Positions 25,774 through 34,864 of a stretch of DNA of 49,149 bases are shown here, one piece after another. Location: NCBI GenBank assembly GCA_947064765.1, contig CAMSWH010000009.1, positions 1 to 49,149 of the forward strand. The letters are read 5' to 3'. Positions within the stretch are counted from its first letter, which is position 1, and each line of letters begins with the position of its first letter. The position numbers and the translations under genes were made by a program. This stretch comes from an uncultured Clostridium sp. Its GTDB lineage: Bacteria; Bacillota; Clostridia; TANB77; CAG-508. The notes beneath the pieces are model-generated. The model did no database searches. It saw only the letters and a program-made list of their open reading frames with translations, and was not told the DNA's origin.

Positions 25774-27027
25774 TTGAAAAGAATTAGCATAATATTTATT
25801 ATATTTCTTTTAATTATAAGTGGTTTTACTAATGTTTTTGCAACTGTACCAGATGAAACACAACAAGATGCAACTACTCAAACTGAAACACCTCAGGCAA
25901 CACCACAAGATAGTACAGATCAAGAAGCACATTTAATTGAAAGAGAAGAAAAAATAACAGATACAACAGCAAAAGTTATTGAAGCAAAAGAAGTTAGAGA
26001 AGTTGTAACTGGTACAGTAACAGATAAAGTTCAAGAAGTAACTATTGAAATAATAGAAGGACCTTACATTGGAGAAGAATTTACTACAGATTATACTTTA
26101 TCATATGACATAGATGGAAAAATTTTAGCATATGAATTAGATATTGGCGATAAAGTAATAGTTCAAATAGCAGAAAGCCCAGATGGTCATATTATTGCAA
26201 CAGTACAAGATGTAGCTAGAGCAGATTATATATTTGGAATGTTTGCAGTATTTTTACTAAGTATTGTTGTTATAGGTGGAAAAAGAGGAGTAAAAGCCAT
26301 AATAGGTTTATTACTAACAATAATACTTATTTACTTTATTTTAATAAAAGGAATATTTAAAGGGGATAATGCAATCTTTACTTCAATATTAACATCAATG
26401 TTAGTTATAGTTGGAACATTTATAGTGATTGGTGGACTTAATAAAAAAATAATGACAGCAGCGATTGGTACTTTAGGAGGAGTTGTTTCAGCAGGTCTTA
26501 TGGCTTTAATATTTAATAATATTGCAAAAATGTCTGGTGCTTGTGAAGATGCAATTCAATTAAGTATAAATATGTCTACAATAAATTTTGATTTTAGAGA
26601 TTTATTATTTGCAGGAATTATAGTTTCAGCATTAGGAGCTTGCATGGACGTAGGAATGTCTATAGCGTCAAGTTTAGATGAAATTAAAATGAAAAATCCA
26701 GATATTACATGGCTTGAATTATTAAAAAGCGGTATGAATATTGGTAGAGATGTAATTGGAACAATGACTAATACTTTAATATTAGCATATGTTGGTGGAT
26801 CATTAACATTAATATTATTATTTATGGCATGTGATATGAATATAATAGAAATATTAAACAAAGAAACAATAGCAGAACAAATAGTTTCAGCTATCGCAGG
26901 AAGTATGGGTGTTGTTTATACAGTACCAATAACATCATTTATATATGCTATATTAAATAGAGATAAATTAGTTTATAAAAAAAGTTCTGAAAATAAATTA
27001 GATGGAAGAAGAAGTTTGAAGATATAA
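25774..27027 (+). CDS. YibE/F family membrane protein
   Basis: A 417-residue polytopic membrane protein. Signal-like N-terminus (IIFIIFLLIISGFTNVFA), a Gln/Thr-rich spacer, a beta-rich extracellular domain (about 60-145, VVTGTVTDKVQEVTIEII, LDIGDKVIVQIAESPDG) and then about eight membrane segments, with the conserved RDLLFAGIIVSALGACMDVGMSIASSL region. The YibE/F family is widespread in Bacillota; its substrate is unknown. It starts with TTG, nine bases after a strong GGAGG. A terminator follows. Confidence 0.85.
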   Translation: MKRISIIFIIFLLIISGFTNVFATVPDETQQDATTQTETPQATPQDSTDQEAHLIEREEKITDTTAKVIEAKEVREVVTGTVTDKVQEVTIEIIEGPYIGEEFTTDYTLSYDIDGKILAYELDIGDKVIVQIAESPDGHIIATVQDVARADYIFGMFAVFLLSIVVIGGKRGVKAIIGLLLTIILIYFILIKGIFKGDNAIFTSILTSMLVIVGTFIVIGGLNKKIMTAAIGTLGGVVSAGLMALIFNNIAKMSGACEDAIQLSINMSTINFDFRDLLFAGIIVSALGACMDVGMSIASSLDEIKMKNPDITWLELLKSGMNIGRDVIGTMTNTLILAYVGGSLTLILLFMACDMNIIEILNKETIAEQIVSAIAGSMGVVYTVPITSFIYAILNRDKLVYKKSSENKLDGRRSLKI

Positions 27028-27067
27028 ATAGCAATTATTTAATTTTATAGAAATTTGTATAAAGTGA

Positions 27068-27103
27068 AAAATGTGAGTTCATATATGGACCCACATTTTT
27101 TTG
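27068..27103 (+). terminator. Terminator after yibE/F gene
   Basis: A stem of AATGTG ... CACATT with inner GTtCatatatGgAC pairing, then seven T residues. It may also serve the convergent htrA unit. Confidence 0.75.
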
Positions 27104-27182
27104 TATTTCATATGAAATTTAACTTAAACATAAATTATATAAAAGTTGAATTTTATTTTATCTTTTATATAATTAAGAAATT

Positions 27183-28481
27183 TTATCTGAATAAATCAAA
27201 TATTGAAGAACCATTATTAGGAACTTGAGTAGGAGTTTGATTTGTATTATTTTTTGTTTCAGTTTCTTCAGGAGTTTCAGCTAAAAGTATTGAAACTTCC
27301 ATTTCTTCATTATTTCTTACTACTGTTAATTTTACAGTATCTCCAATATTATAAGTATATTTAATTTTATTTAATTCATTAACTGATTTAACTTCTTTAC
27401 CCTCAATCTTTGTTATGATATCAGCTTTTTGTAAACCAGCTTTTTCTGCTGGAGAATCTTTTTCAACTTGTTCAACATAAATACCTAATGGTACATTATA
27501 TCTTTCAGAAGTTGTTTTATCAACTGATGTACCGCTTATACCTATAAAAGGTCTTTTTACAGTTTTAAATTCAATTAATTGATTAACAATAGAAGTTGTA
27601 GAAGATATAGGAATAGCAAATCCAACACCTTCAATTCCTGTTCCAGCAAGTTTTAAAGTATTAATTCCTATTACTTCACCATTTGCATTTACTAAAGCTC
27701 CACCACTGTTACCAGAGTTTATAGCAGCATCTGTTTGTATTGCATAATAAACAGTACCTTCACTTTCAACTTCTCTATTTACAGCACTTACAATTCCACC
27801 AGTTACAGAATAGTCCATTCCTAGAGGATTTCCAATTGCCATAACAAATTCTCCAACTTTTACTTGAGAAGAGTCACCTAAGGTAGCAGGAGTTAATCCA
27901 TCTTTTTCTATTTTAAGTACTGCTAAATCTGTGTAGCTATCAGTTCCTATAACTGTAGCATCATAAGATGTTTCGTCATTATATAAATTTATTTTAATTC
28001 CTGTAGCTTCTTGAATTGCATAATAACTAGAACTTTCACTAGATATTACATGATTATTAGTTAAAATATAACCATCTTCTGAAATTATAATTCCTGATCC
28101 TGTAGCTTCTCCTTTTGAACTACCTCCAAAAATTGAATTAATTTGATAATTAACTGTTATACCAACAACAGATGGTAAAACTTTTTCTGCAACTGCAGTT
28201 GACGTATCTGAATAATTAGCTATATTAATTAGATTTGTAGTTTTTTCAGAATCAGATGAACTTGCAGAAACTGGAAAAGTACCTTGATTTGAAGTTTGTA
28301 AAAGTTTTGATTTTACTGAAGGAACTCCAAAACATGTACCTATTACTAATGTTGCACCAGCAATTCCTGAAATAAATGGTACAAATACTGTTTTTCCAAA
28401 TCCTCCTCCAGAAGAATATTTTACTTTACTCTTCTTAAAAGAATTATCTGTACTAAAATTAAAATCATTTTCGTTATCCAT
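27183..28481 (-). CDS. htrA: HtrA/DegP-type membrane-anchored serine protease with PDZ domain
   Basis: A 432-residue trypsin-like protease of the envelope quality-control family. Short cytoplasmic N-terminus, one membrane segment (about residues 30-50, PFISGIAGATLVIGTCF), protease domain with the triad LTNNHVIS (His), DLAVLKI (Asp) and NSGNSGGALV (Ser), then one PDZ domain (about 315-405, PFIGISG ... KADIITKIEGKEV) and a short Thr/Asn-rich tail. The track start (GTG 28496) lies on the ribosome binding site GTGGAGG, so the ATG 28481 is preferred. It is single-gene and divergent to rnhB. Confidence 0.92.
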   Translation of the reverse strand: MDNENDFNFSTDNSFKKSKVKYSSGGGFGKTVFVPFISGIAGATLVIGTCFGVPSVKSKLLQTSNQGTFPVSASSSDSEKTTNLINIANYSDTSTAVAEKVLPSVVGITVNYQINSIFGGSSKGEATGSGIIISEDGYILTNNHVISSESSSYYAIQEATGIKINLYNDETSYDATVIGTDSYTDLAVLKIEKDGLTPATLGDSSQVKVGEFVMAIGNPLGMDYSVTGGIVSAVNREVESEGTVYYAIQTDAAINSGNSGGALVNANGEVIGINTLKLAGTGIEGVGFAIPISSTTSIVNQLIEFKTVKRPFIGISGTSVDKTTSERYNVPLGIYVEQVEKDSPAEKAGLQKADIITKIEGKEVKSVNELNKIKYTYNIGDTVKLTVVRNNEEMEVSILLAETPEETETKNNTNQTPTQVPNNGSSIFDLFR

Positions 28482-28509
28482 TTTTATTACCTCCACTTAA
28501 ATTGTGACA

Positions 28510-28542
28510 CTGAATACATGATAACTCAAAAAATATTCAGTT
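28510..28542. promoter_or_regulatory. htrA promoter with inverted repeat
   Basis: On the minus strand TTGTAA, 17 bases, TATCAT is a possible promoter of htrA. An 8-bp inverted repeat ACTGAATA/TATTCAGT brackets this region and could be an operator. Confidence 0.4.
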
Positions 28543-28706
28543 ACAATAGAAATATATGAGAAAATTTTAATTTATTTGTTGAAATATTTTCTTCATATAG
28601 ATATAATATCGTTATACAATTAAAATAATCTTAAAAATTTAATATATTTTAACAAAATATAGAAAAAATATTCTTAATTTAATATGATTTTAGTAATGAT
28701 ATTATA

Positions 28707-28733
28707 ATTTTGTCAAGAGAAATTTGACAAAAT
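28707..28733. promoter_or_regulatory. Inverted repeat in the htrA-rnhB divergent region
   Basis: A perfect 10-bp inverted repeat ATTTTGTCAA/TTGACAAAAT with a seven-base spacer; the right arm includes a TTGACA. A second small repeat (AACTC/GAGTT) follows. The 358-base region 28482-28839 otherwise shows no gene. Confidence 0.45.
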
Positions 28734-28839
28734 AGAACTCGTATTAAAAAGAGTTAATACAGTGGAGTAGATAGAAAATATATTAAATTTGCTAAATAAA
28801 TTTTGTATTAGTTTAAGATTACAATTAGAAAGAGAAAAA

Positions 28840-29466
28840 ATGAAAGAAAAAGAAATTGAAAGATTAACTATTTTAAAAGAAGAAGAAAAGAAATTATATG
28901 AAAAAAAAATAAAATATATATGTGGAATTGATGAAGCAGGAAGAGGACCACTGGCAGGACCTGTTGTTGTTGGAGCAGTTATTCTTCCAGAAGAATCTTT
29001 TATTGAAGGAGTTAATGATTCAAAAAAAGTTTCAGAAAAGAAAAGAGAAAAACTTTATGATATAATAACTGAAGAAGCAATAGCATACAGCGTTGGAATT
29101 GTGGATCAGAAAACTATTGACGAAATAAATATTTTAAATGCGACAAAACTAGGTGTAAAACTAGCATTAGAAGGATTGAAACAAAAGCCAGAAGTAATAA
29201 TGGTAGATGCTTTAAATAACATAGATACATTAGGTATTCCTTATATATCAGTAATAAAAGGTGATGCTAAAAACTATTCTATAGCAGCAGCATCAATAAT
29301 TGCTAAAGTTACAAGGGATAGAATAATGAGACAGTGGGATGAAGTATTTCCAATATATGGATTTTCTAAACACAAAGGATATGGAACAGCAGAACATATA
29401 CGCATAATAAAAGAAAATGGACCATGCGTATTACATAGGAAAACGTTTATTAAAAATTTTGTTTGA
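28840..29466 (+). CDS. rnhB: Ribonuclease HII
   Basis: A 208-residue RNase HII, which cuts RNA in RNA-DNA hybrids and single ribonucleotides in DNA. Motifs: CGIDEAGRGPLAGPVVVGAVIL (first Asp and Glu), VDALNN (third acidic residue) and SIIAKVTRDRIM, KHKGYGT (family signature). Length without a long N-terminal domain is normal. The track ORF begins at TTG 28789, but the family usually begins with the ERLxxLxxxE helix, which here starts right after ATG 28840; the ribosome binding site is weak in either case. Confidence 0.9.
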   Translation: MKEKEIERLTILKEEEKKLYEKKIKYICGIDEAGRGPLAGPVVVGAVILPEESFIEGVNDSKKVSEKKREKLYDIITEEAIAYSVGIVDQKTIDEINILNATKLGVKLALEGLKQKPEVIMVDALNNIDTLGIPYISVIKGDAKNYSIAAASIIAKVTRDRIMRQWDEVFPIYGFSKHKGYGTAEHIRIIKENGPCVLHRKTFIKNFV

Positions 29467-29500
29467 TAAATAATAATATACATAAGAAAGGATGAAAATA

Positions 29501-30805
29501 ATGGATATCAAAAGTATTATTCGCAAAAAGAGGTTAAAAGAAGAATTAACTAAAGACGAGATAAAATATTTCGTTGGAAAATTAAACAAAGGAGAAATAA
29601 CAGAAGCACAAGCAGCAGCACTAATGAGTTACATTTATATTAATGGACTTACAGAAGAAGAAATATTAAATTTAAGTGTATCTATGGCTGAATCAGGTGA
29701 TATGATTGATTTATCAGATATTGCATCTAATATAGTTGACAAGCATAGTACAGGGGGGATTGGAGATAAAGCAACAATTTTATTAATGCCAATTCTTGCT
29801 TCATTAGGTATACCAGTTGCTAAAATATCTAGTAGAGGATATGGTATATCAGGAGGAACGATTGATAAATTAGAATCAATACCCGGATTTAGAGCTGATT
29901 TATCAATAGAAGAATTTAAACAAAATATAAAAGATAATAATGTTTGTATTATGAATCAAGGTCTTAATTTAGCACCAGCAGAAGGAAAAATGTATAAACT
30001 TAGAAATGAAGTAGCTTGTGAAAATAGTTTGCCAATTATTGCAGCTAGTTTAATGAGTTTAAAACTTGCAACAGGAAGTAATAAAATAGTTTTTGATATA
30101 ACTTCAGGAAAAGGAACTTATATTGAAACAAAAGATGAAGCTAAAAGACTTTCAAAATTATTAGTTAAACTTGGAAAAGATTTAGATAAAGAAGTAGCTT
30201 GTGTAATAACTACTATGAATCAACCATTGGGAACTTCTGTAGGACATAATCTTGAAATGAAAGAAACAATAATGGCATTAAGAGGAATAATATCAGAAGA
30301 TTTAGGAAATGTTGTTGAAGCTTTAGGAAGTATAATGATAGCACTAGCAACTGCTAATAAAGATTTAGATGCAAATGCTAAAATGATAAAAGAAGCAATA
30401 AGAAGTGGAGCAGCTTTTGAAAAGTTTAAAGAAATGATTGCAACTCAAGGTGGAGATATAGAATATATAGAAGATCCAGAATTATTTGAAAGATCAAAAT
30501 ATATAATGCCAGTTTTATCAACAGAAACAGGTACAATAGAAGAAATAGATGCTGATATTGTTGGAAGTATAGCTACTTATTTGGGTGCCGGAAGAATGAA
30601 AGATGAAGGAAAGATTAATAGAACAGCAGGAATAACATTAAATAAAAAAATCGGAGATCAAGTTACAGTTGGAGAAACTCTAGCTTATATTCATACTGAC
30701 GAAGATGCAAAAATAAATGGAACAACACAAAATTTAAAAGAAGCTTTCAAAATAACAAATAAAAGAATAAACTTTAATTCAAGAATATTAGAGATTGTAA
30801 AATAA
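29501..30805 (+). CDS. Divergent pyrimidine-nucleoside phosphorylase paralogue (first of tandem pair)
   Basis: A 434-residue member of the thymidine/pyrimidine-nucleoside phosphorylase family. It keeps the N-terminal helical domain, the phosphate-site motif KHSTGGIGDK, GGTIDKLESIPGF and the C-terminal barrel (GDQVTVGETLAYIH). However, the family signature (S-G-R-G-L-x-x-T-G-G-T-x-D) is changed to SSRGYGISGGTID, and the active-site segment reads AASLMSLKL instead of ASSIMSKKI: the lysine aligned with Lys190 of E. coli thymidine phosphorylase is leucine (codon 30059-30061). Substrate or activity may differ. The start 29501 is preferred to 29492 because AAGAAAGG is eight bases before it. Confidence 0.85.
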   Translation: MDIKSIIRKKRLKEELTKDEIKYFVGKLNKGEITEAQAAALMSYIYINGLTEEEILNLSVSMAESGDMIDLSDIASNIVDKHSTGGIGDKATILLMPILASLGIPVAKISSRGYGISGGTIDKLESIPGFRADLSIEEFKQNIKDNNVCIMNQGLNLAPAEGKMYKLRNEVACENSLPIIAASLMSLKLATGSNKIVFDITSGKGTYIETKDEAKRLSKLLVKLGKDLDKEVACVITTMNQPLGTSVGHNLEMKETIMALRGIISEDLGNVVEALGSIMIALATANKDLDANAKMIKEAIRSGAAFEKFKEMIATQGGDIEYIEDPELFERSKYIMPVLSTETGTIEEIDADIVGSIATYLGAGRMKDEGKINRTAGITLNKKIGDQVTVGETLAYIHTDEDAKINGTTQNLKEAFKITNKRINFNSRILEIVK

Positions 30806-30814
30806 AGGATATAT

Positions 30815-32113
30815 ATGAATATTTTAGATATTATTGAAAATAAGAAAAATGGATGTGAATTATCCAAAGAAGAAATTGAATATTTTATCGAAAAATATAC
30901 TAAAGATGAAATAACAGATTACCAAGCAGCAGCATTAATAATGGCAATATGTATAAATGGTATGACACAAAACGAAATATTAGATTTAACAGTATCAATG
31001 GCAAATTCAGGAGATATGCTAGATTTAAGTGACATATCAGAACATATTGTTGATAAGCATTCAACAGGTGGAGTAGGAGATAAAGTAACTCTAATTGTAA
31101 TGCCAATTATAGCTAGCTTAGGAATTCCTGTTGCTAAAATGAGTGGAAGAGGATTAGGAATAACAGGAGGAACAATTGATAAATTAGAATCAATACCTGG
31201 ATATAATGTTAATATAGATATAAAAGAATTCAAACAAAATGTAAAAGATATAGGTATAAGTTTAATGGGGCAAACATTAAATTTAGCACCAGCAGATAAA
31301 AAAATATATGCTTTAAGGGATACTATTAGCTGTACAAATAGTATGCCACTTATTGCATCTAGTATAATGAGTAAGAAAATAGCAGCAGGAGCAAATGCAA
31401 TAGTTTTAGATGTAACTTGTGGTAGTGGAGCTTTTATGCCAGATAAAGAAGAAGCAAGAAAGCTTGCAAAATTAATGTCTCTTATAGGGAAAAATGCAGG
31501 AAGAGAAACTGTATGTGTGCTTACAAATATGGATGAGCCTTTAGGTTATGCAGTCGGAAATAGTTTAGAAGTAATTGAAGCAGTAAATGCATTAAAAGGA
31601 AATATGGCTGATGATGTAAAAGAAGTTATATTAAATTTGGCAATGCAGATGATGAAACTTTCAGGCAAATATCCAAACATGAATGAAAATAAAGCTAAAA
31701 TTATGGAAGTAATTGAAAATGGAAAAGCTTTAGAAAAATTTAAAGAATTAATTATAAAACAAAATGGAGATGTAAGTTTTATAGAAGATTTAGAAAAGTT
31801 TGAGAAAGCACCAATTATTGCTCCAGTATTATCAGAAGATGATGGATTAGTAGAAAAGCTAGATGCAGGAAAAATAGGAAAAGCTGGGGTAGATTTAGGA
31901 ATAGGCAGAATTAATAAAGAAGATGCCATAGATTCAAGAGTTGGAATTACTTTTGAAAAAAAGATAGGTGATGAAGTAAAAAAAGGAGAAGTTCTAGCAT
32001 ATGTACATGGTAATTCTCCAGAAAAAGTAGATAAATGTGTAGAAGAAATAAGAAAAGCATATAAATTTGGAAATAAAAAAATTAAAAAGAAAAATATAAT
32101 AGAAATTATATAA
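30815..32113 (+). CDS. pdp: Pyrimidine-nucleoside (thymidine) phosphorylase (second of tandem pair)
   Basis: A 432-residue enzyme that phosphorolyses uridine, thymidine or deoxyuridine to base and (deoxy)ribose 1-phosphate for salvage and carbon use. Canonical motifs are all present: KHSTGGVGDK, SGRGLGITGGTIDKLES, YALRDTISCTNSMPLIASS followed by IMSKKIAAGA, with Arg, Ser and Lys catalytic residues. It starts nine bases after the first paralogue, so the two genes form one unit, perhaps with rnhB upstream and the M18 aminopeptidase downstream. The pair shares the same length and domain order along its entire length, clear evidence of gene duplication. Confidence 0.93.
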   Translation: MNILDIIENKKNGCELSKEEIEYFIEKYTKDEITDYQAAALIMAICINGMTQNEILDLTVSMANSGDMLDLSDISEHIVDKHSTGGVGDKVTLIVMPIIASLGIPVAKMSGRGLGITGGTIDKLESIPGYNVNIDIKEFKQNVKDIGISLMGQTLNLAPADKKIYALRDTISCTNSMPLIASSIMSKKIAAGANAIVLDVTCGSGAFMPDKEEARKLAKLMSLIGKNAGRETVCVLTNMDEPLGYAVGNSLEVIEAVNALKGNMADDVKEVILNLAMQMMKLSGKYPNMNENKAKIMEVIENGKALEKFKELIIKQNGDVSFIEDLEKFEKAPIIAPVLSEDDGLVEKLDAGKIGKAGVDLGIGRINKEDAIDSRVGITFEKKIGDEVKKGEVLAYVHGNSPEKVDKCVEEIRKAYKFGNKKIKKKNIIEII

Positions 32114-32161
32114 AAGTATAATAATATACATAAGAGAATAGAAAGGTGGTAAACAAAAGAA

Positions 32162-33571
32162 ATGGAACTTGCAGAAGGAAAAAATTTGAAAGAAAAATTA
32201 TTTGATACAAGAAAAAATGGTTGGTATAACCAAAGTGATGATGAATTAAAAAACATATTTAAGTTTGCTGATGAGTATATGTATTACTTAAATACATCAA
32301 AAACAGAAAAAGAAATAGTACAAAATTCAAAAGAAATTTTAATTAAAAACGGATATGTAGATATTTCAGAAAAAGAAAATTTAGTACCAGGAGATAAAGT
32401 ATTCTATGTAAATAGAGGAAGATGTTTATATGCAGCTGTAATAGGTACAGAAAGTGTAGAAAGAGGATTAAAAGTAATCGCAGCACATTGTGATTCTCCA
32501 AGAATAGATTTAAAACAAAATCCATTATATGAAGATACAGAACTAGGGATGTTAAAAACACATTATTATGGAGGAATAAAAAAATATCAATGGACAAATA
32601 TTCCTCTTAGTATGCACGGAATTGTAGTAAAACCAGATGGAGAAAAAATAAATATCTGTATAGGAGAAAAAGAAGAAGATCCAATATTTACTATTTGTGA
32701 TTTATTACCACATTTAGCACAGGAACAAATGGAAAGAAAATTAAAAGATGGAGTTCAAGGTGAAGAATTAAATGTTTTAGTTGGTAGCATTCCATATAAT
32801 TGTGATGATGTAACAGAAAAAGTAAAATTAAATATATTAAAATTATTAAATGAATCATATGGAATAACAGAAATAGATTTCACAAGTTCAGAAATTGAGC
32901 TAGTACCAGCATTTAAAGCAAGAAGTATGGGATTTGACTATAGTATGGTAGCAGGATATGGCCAAGATGATAAAGTATGTTGTTATACATCATTAAGAGC
33001 ATTATTAAATGTAGATATGCCAAAGAAAACAGCAGTATGTATAATAACTGATAAAGAAGAAGTTGGATTTAATGGAGTTAGTGGAATGGAATCAAAAATA
33101 TTTGATACATTTATACTAGAAATTCTTGAAAAAACAGGAAATGAAAAAGCAAGTTCATTACAAAAAACTTTTTCAAATTCAAAAGCTATATCAGCAGATG
33201 TTGATGCAGCATACAATCCAAACTTTTCAGGAACTTTTGAAAAGAAAAACACAGGATTTTTTGGAAAAGGTGTATCAATGGTAAAATATACAGGTTCAAG
33301 AGGAAAATCAGGAGCATCTGAAGCACCAGTTGAATTTGTTGCTGAAATTAGAAGAATATTTGATAGTGTAGGAGCTAGACATCAATCATGTGAACTTGGA
33401 AAAGTTGATAAAGGTGGTGGAGGTACAATAGCCTTAACACTTGCAAATAGAGGAATGGACGTTTTAGATATAGGTGTTCCAGTTATGGGGATGCATTCAC
33501 CTTATGAAGTAACAAGTAAATTTGATATTTACCAAGCTTATAAAGGTTATACAGCATTTTATCAAGATTAG
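32162..33571 (+). CDS. apeA: M18 family aminopeptidase
   Basis: A 469-residue cytosolic di-zinc aminopeptidase of family M18, releasing N-terminal amino acids (often acidic ones) from peptides. Metal ligands: AAHCDSPRIDLK (His and following Asp), DKEEVGFNG (Glu residues), SADVDAAYNP (Asp) and MHSPYEVTSKFD near the C-terminus (His). Length fits the bacterial M18 family. It begins behind GAAAGGTGG, 48 bases after the second nucleoside phosphorylase, and ends with a strong terminator. The symbol is a family label only. Confidence 0.9.
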   Translation: MELAEGKNLKEKLFDTRKNGWYNQSDDELKNIFKFADEYMYYLNTSKTEKEIVQNSKEILIKNGYVDISEKENLVPGDKVFYVNRGRCLYAAVIGTESVERGLKVIAAHCDSPRIDLKQNPLYEDTELGMLKTHYYGGIKKYQWTNIPLSMHGIVVKPDGEKINICIGEKEEDPIFTICDLLPHLAQEQMERKLKDGVQGEELNVLVGSIPYNCDDVTEKVKLNILKLLNESYGITEIDFTSSEIELVPAFKARSMGFDYSMVAGYGQDDKVCCYTSLRALLNVDMPKKTAVCIITDKEEVGFNGVSGMESKIFDTFILEILEKTGNEKASSLQKTFSNSKAISADVDAAYNPNFSGTFEKKNTGFFGKGVSMVKYTGSRGKSGASEAPVEFVAEIRRIFDSVGARHQSCELGKVDKGGGGTIALTLANRGMDVLDIGVPVMGMHSPYEVTSKFDIYQAYKGYTAFYQD

Positions 33572-33584
33572 AATAAGTAAAATT

Positions 33585-33618
33585 AAAAGAGGGCATTCTA
33601 AGTTAGAATCCCTCTTTT
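33585..33618. terminator. Bidirectional terminator after M18 gene
   Basis: AAAAGAGGGcATTCTA and TAGAATcCCTCTTTT form a nearly perfect 15-bp stem that has an A-tract on one side and a T-tract on the other, fitting both convergent units. Confidence 0.85.
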
Positions 33619-33643
33619 AGTATGTATTTCAAATTTATGAAAA

Positions 33644-34216
33644 TCAAATTTTATTTTCTTTTTTTCTATAATTTTTAAAAGATAATAATATAAATACAGC
33701 TGTATTTATAATTCCAAAATATATAAGTTTTTCTTGATCACTAAACTTTCCATTAATATTACAAATATAATAATATAAAACAGGTAGGATTATCATTGGT
33801 AAAATATATCCTAATATAATTTTAGAAATATTTTTTAGTTTTTTATTATTAATAATATTATACCCAAAAGTAATTGATATTCCAAGGAAGATTGATAATG
33901 TGAAATATTGAGTTATTTCAAAAACAGCTATTTGTATTTGTAACCATGCTGCATAACCTACTGAATAATATTGATTATGTATATTTTCGTTTTCAATAAG
34001 ATTAGATATGCCTATAATGCCTGCTCCTAGTCCATTTATTTTAAATTCATCAAGATTTTTTTTAGTTTCTTCAGTTATTCTAGTATCTCTGTTTAAACTA
34101 AATATTTTTATTTGGTATTCATTACATAAATTAATAAATGTTTTGATACTAAATATTGTAAATATTAAAATAGTAACTATTAAAAATATTGCTATGTTTT
34201 TTAATACTAGTTTCAT
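33644..34216 (-). CDS. Hypothetical membrane protein
   Basis: A 190-residue protein with four predicted membrane segments: about 8-26 (IAIFLIVTILIFTIFSI), 103-123 (TQYFTLSIFLGISITFGY), 133-152 (IILGYILPMIILPVLYYYI) and 165-180. Between the first two lies an extracellular loop of about 75 residues (NRDTRITEETKKNLDEF ...). No family recognised. It is the last of three minus-strand genes (regulator, secreted protein, this membrane protein) and has its own ribosome binding site GGAGG. Its AT-rich composition matches the host, unlike the secreted-protein gene upstream. Confidence 0.6.
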   Translation of the reverse strand: MKLVLKNIAIFLIVTILIFTIFSIKTFINLCNEYQIKIFSLNRDTRITEETKKNLDEFKINGLGAGIIGISNLIENENIHNQYYSVGYAAWLQIQIAVFEITQYFTLSIFLGISITFGYNIINNKKLKNISKIILGYILPMIILPVLYYYICNINGKFSDQEKLIYFGIINTAVFILLSFKNYRKKENKI

Positions 34217-34242
34217 TTTCTATACCTCCATAATTTTAAGAT

Positions 34243-34272
34243 ACCTTGCATTTGTAGTATAGAATGCAAGGT
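34243..34272. promoter_or_regulatory. Perfect hairpin between the secreted-protein and membrane-protein genes
   Basis: ACCTTGCATT and AATGCAAGGT, 10 bp, loop of 10 bases, no T-run in either direction. It lies about 60 bases after the stop of the secreted-protein gene and just before the binding site of the next gene; likely an intercistronic stabiliser or regulator. Confidence 0.5.
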
Positions 34273-34330
34273 TCATTGTTACAATTTAATTTGTGCAAAT
34301 ACTGTTATAAACTTTAACTAAGAAATTACA

Positions 34331-34726
34331 TTATGGTGCATGAGTTGCCCAGCCATATGCAGTTACACCAGATTTGTTGGGTTTGACATACACATTATAT
34401 ACATTTGAACCACAATAAAAGATTCTTGTGTGATTGTGCTGTATTGCCATAGATTCTGACCATACTTCATTTCCATACTGGTCTGTCATCAGAACATCTG
34501 TGTAGTCATTGGCATCATCCTTTACGCAAATCAGAATATTGCAAGATAAGCCACCGCCAGTGCTATAAGCTATCCTTTCCCATTTGTTAGGACTATCATA
34601 TTTAAGTGGATGCCCACTATCAAATGGAAAATACCGTGTAGTTGCTGCAAATGCTGTGATAGAAATGCTTAATACTGTTATTAAAACGAGCATAAGAGCA
34701 AGTGTAGATTTATAAAATTTTTTCAT
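34331..34726 (-). CDS. Small secreted protein of unknown family
   Basis: A 131-residue protein with a clear signal peptide (KKFYKSTLALMLVLITVLSISITAFAA, cleavage near AFA-A) and a mature part of about 103 residues rich in Tyr, Asn, Gly and His, with three cysteines (SCNILICVK, FYCGSN). No family recognised. Its codon and base composition is distinctly richer in G+C than the genes on each side, suggesting transfer. It sits behind a promoter that shares a 34-bp upstream repeat with the region at 38.46 kb. The pattern of regulator, secreted protein and membrane protein suggests a signalling or antagonism cassette, but this is inference. Confidence 0.65.
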   Translation of the reverse strand: MKKFYKSTLALMLVLITVLSISITAFAATTRYFPFDSGHPLKYDSPNKWERIAYSTGGGLSCNILICVKDDANDYTDVLMTDQYGNEVWSESMAIQHNHTRIFYCGSNVYNVYVKPNKSGVTAYGWATHAP

Positions 34727-34864
34727 GTATATACTCCTTTCATGTTGGCGTATTTACACAAAATAAAATAGTAACAAGCATGTTATACTGTTAAGAATAT
34801 TAGTACTTCGAAACGAATATAACAATTTTTCTGACTATTCATTGCTATGATGAAAGTCAATATA

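Noticed and set aside
31546-32256. Minus-strand ORF opposite the nucleoside phosphorylase/M18 junction (236 aa)
   Set aside because: Antisense shadow of two well-defined genes, with biased composition (S, F, I) and no family pattern.
34331-34726. Lactococcin 972-type bacteriocin
   Set aside because: Secreted and of similar size, but the typical WxYG and other family motifs are missing and no ABC transporter is nearby.
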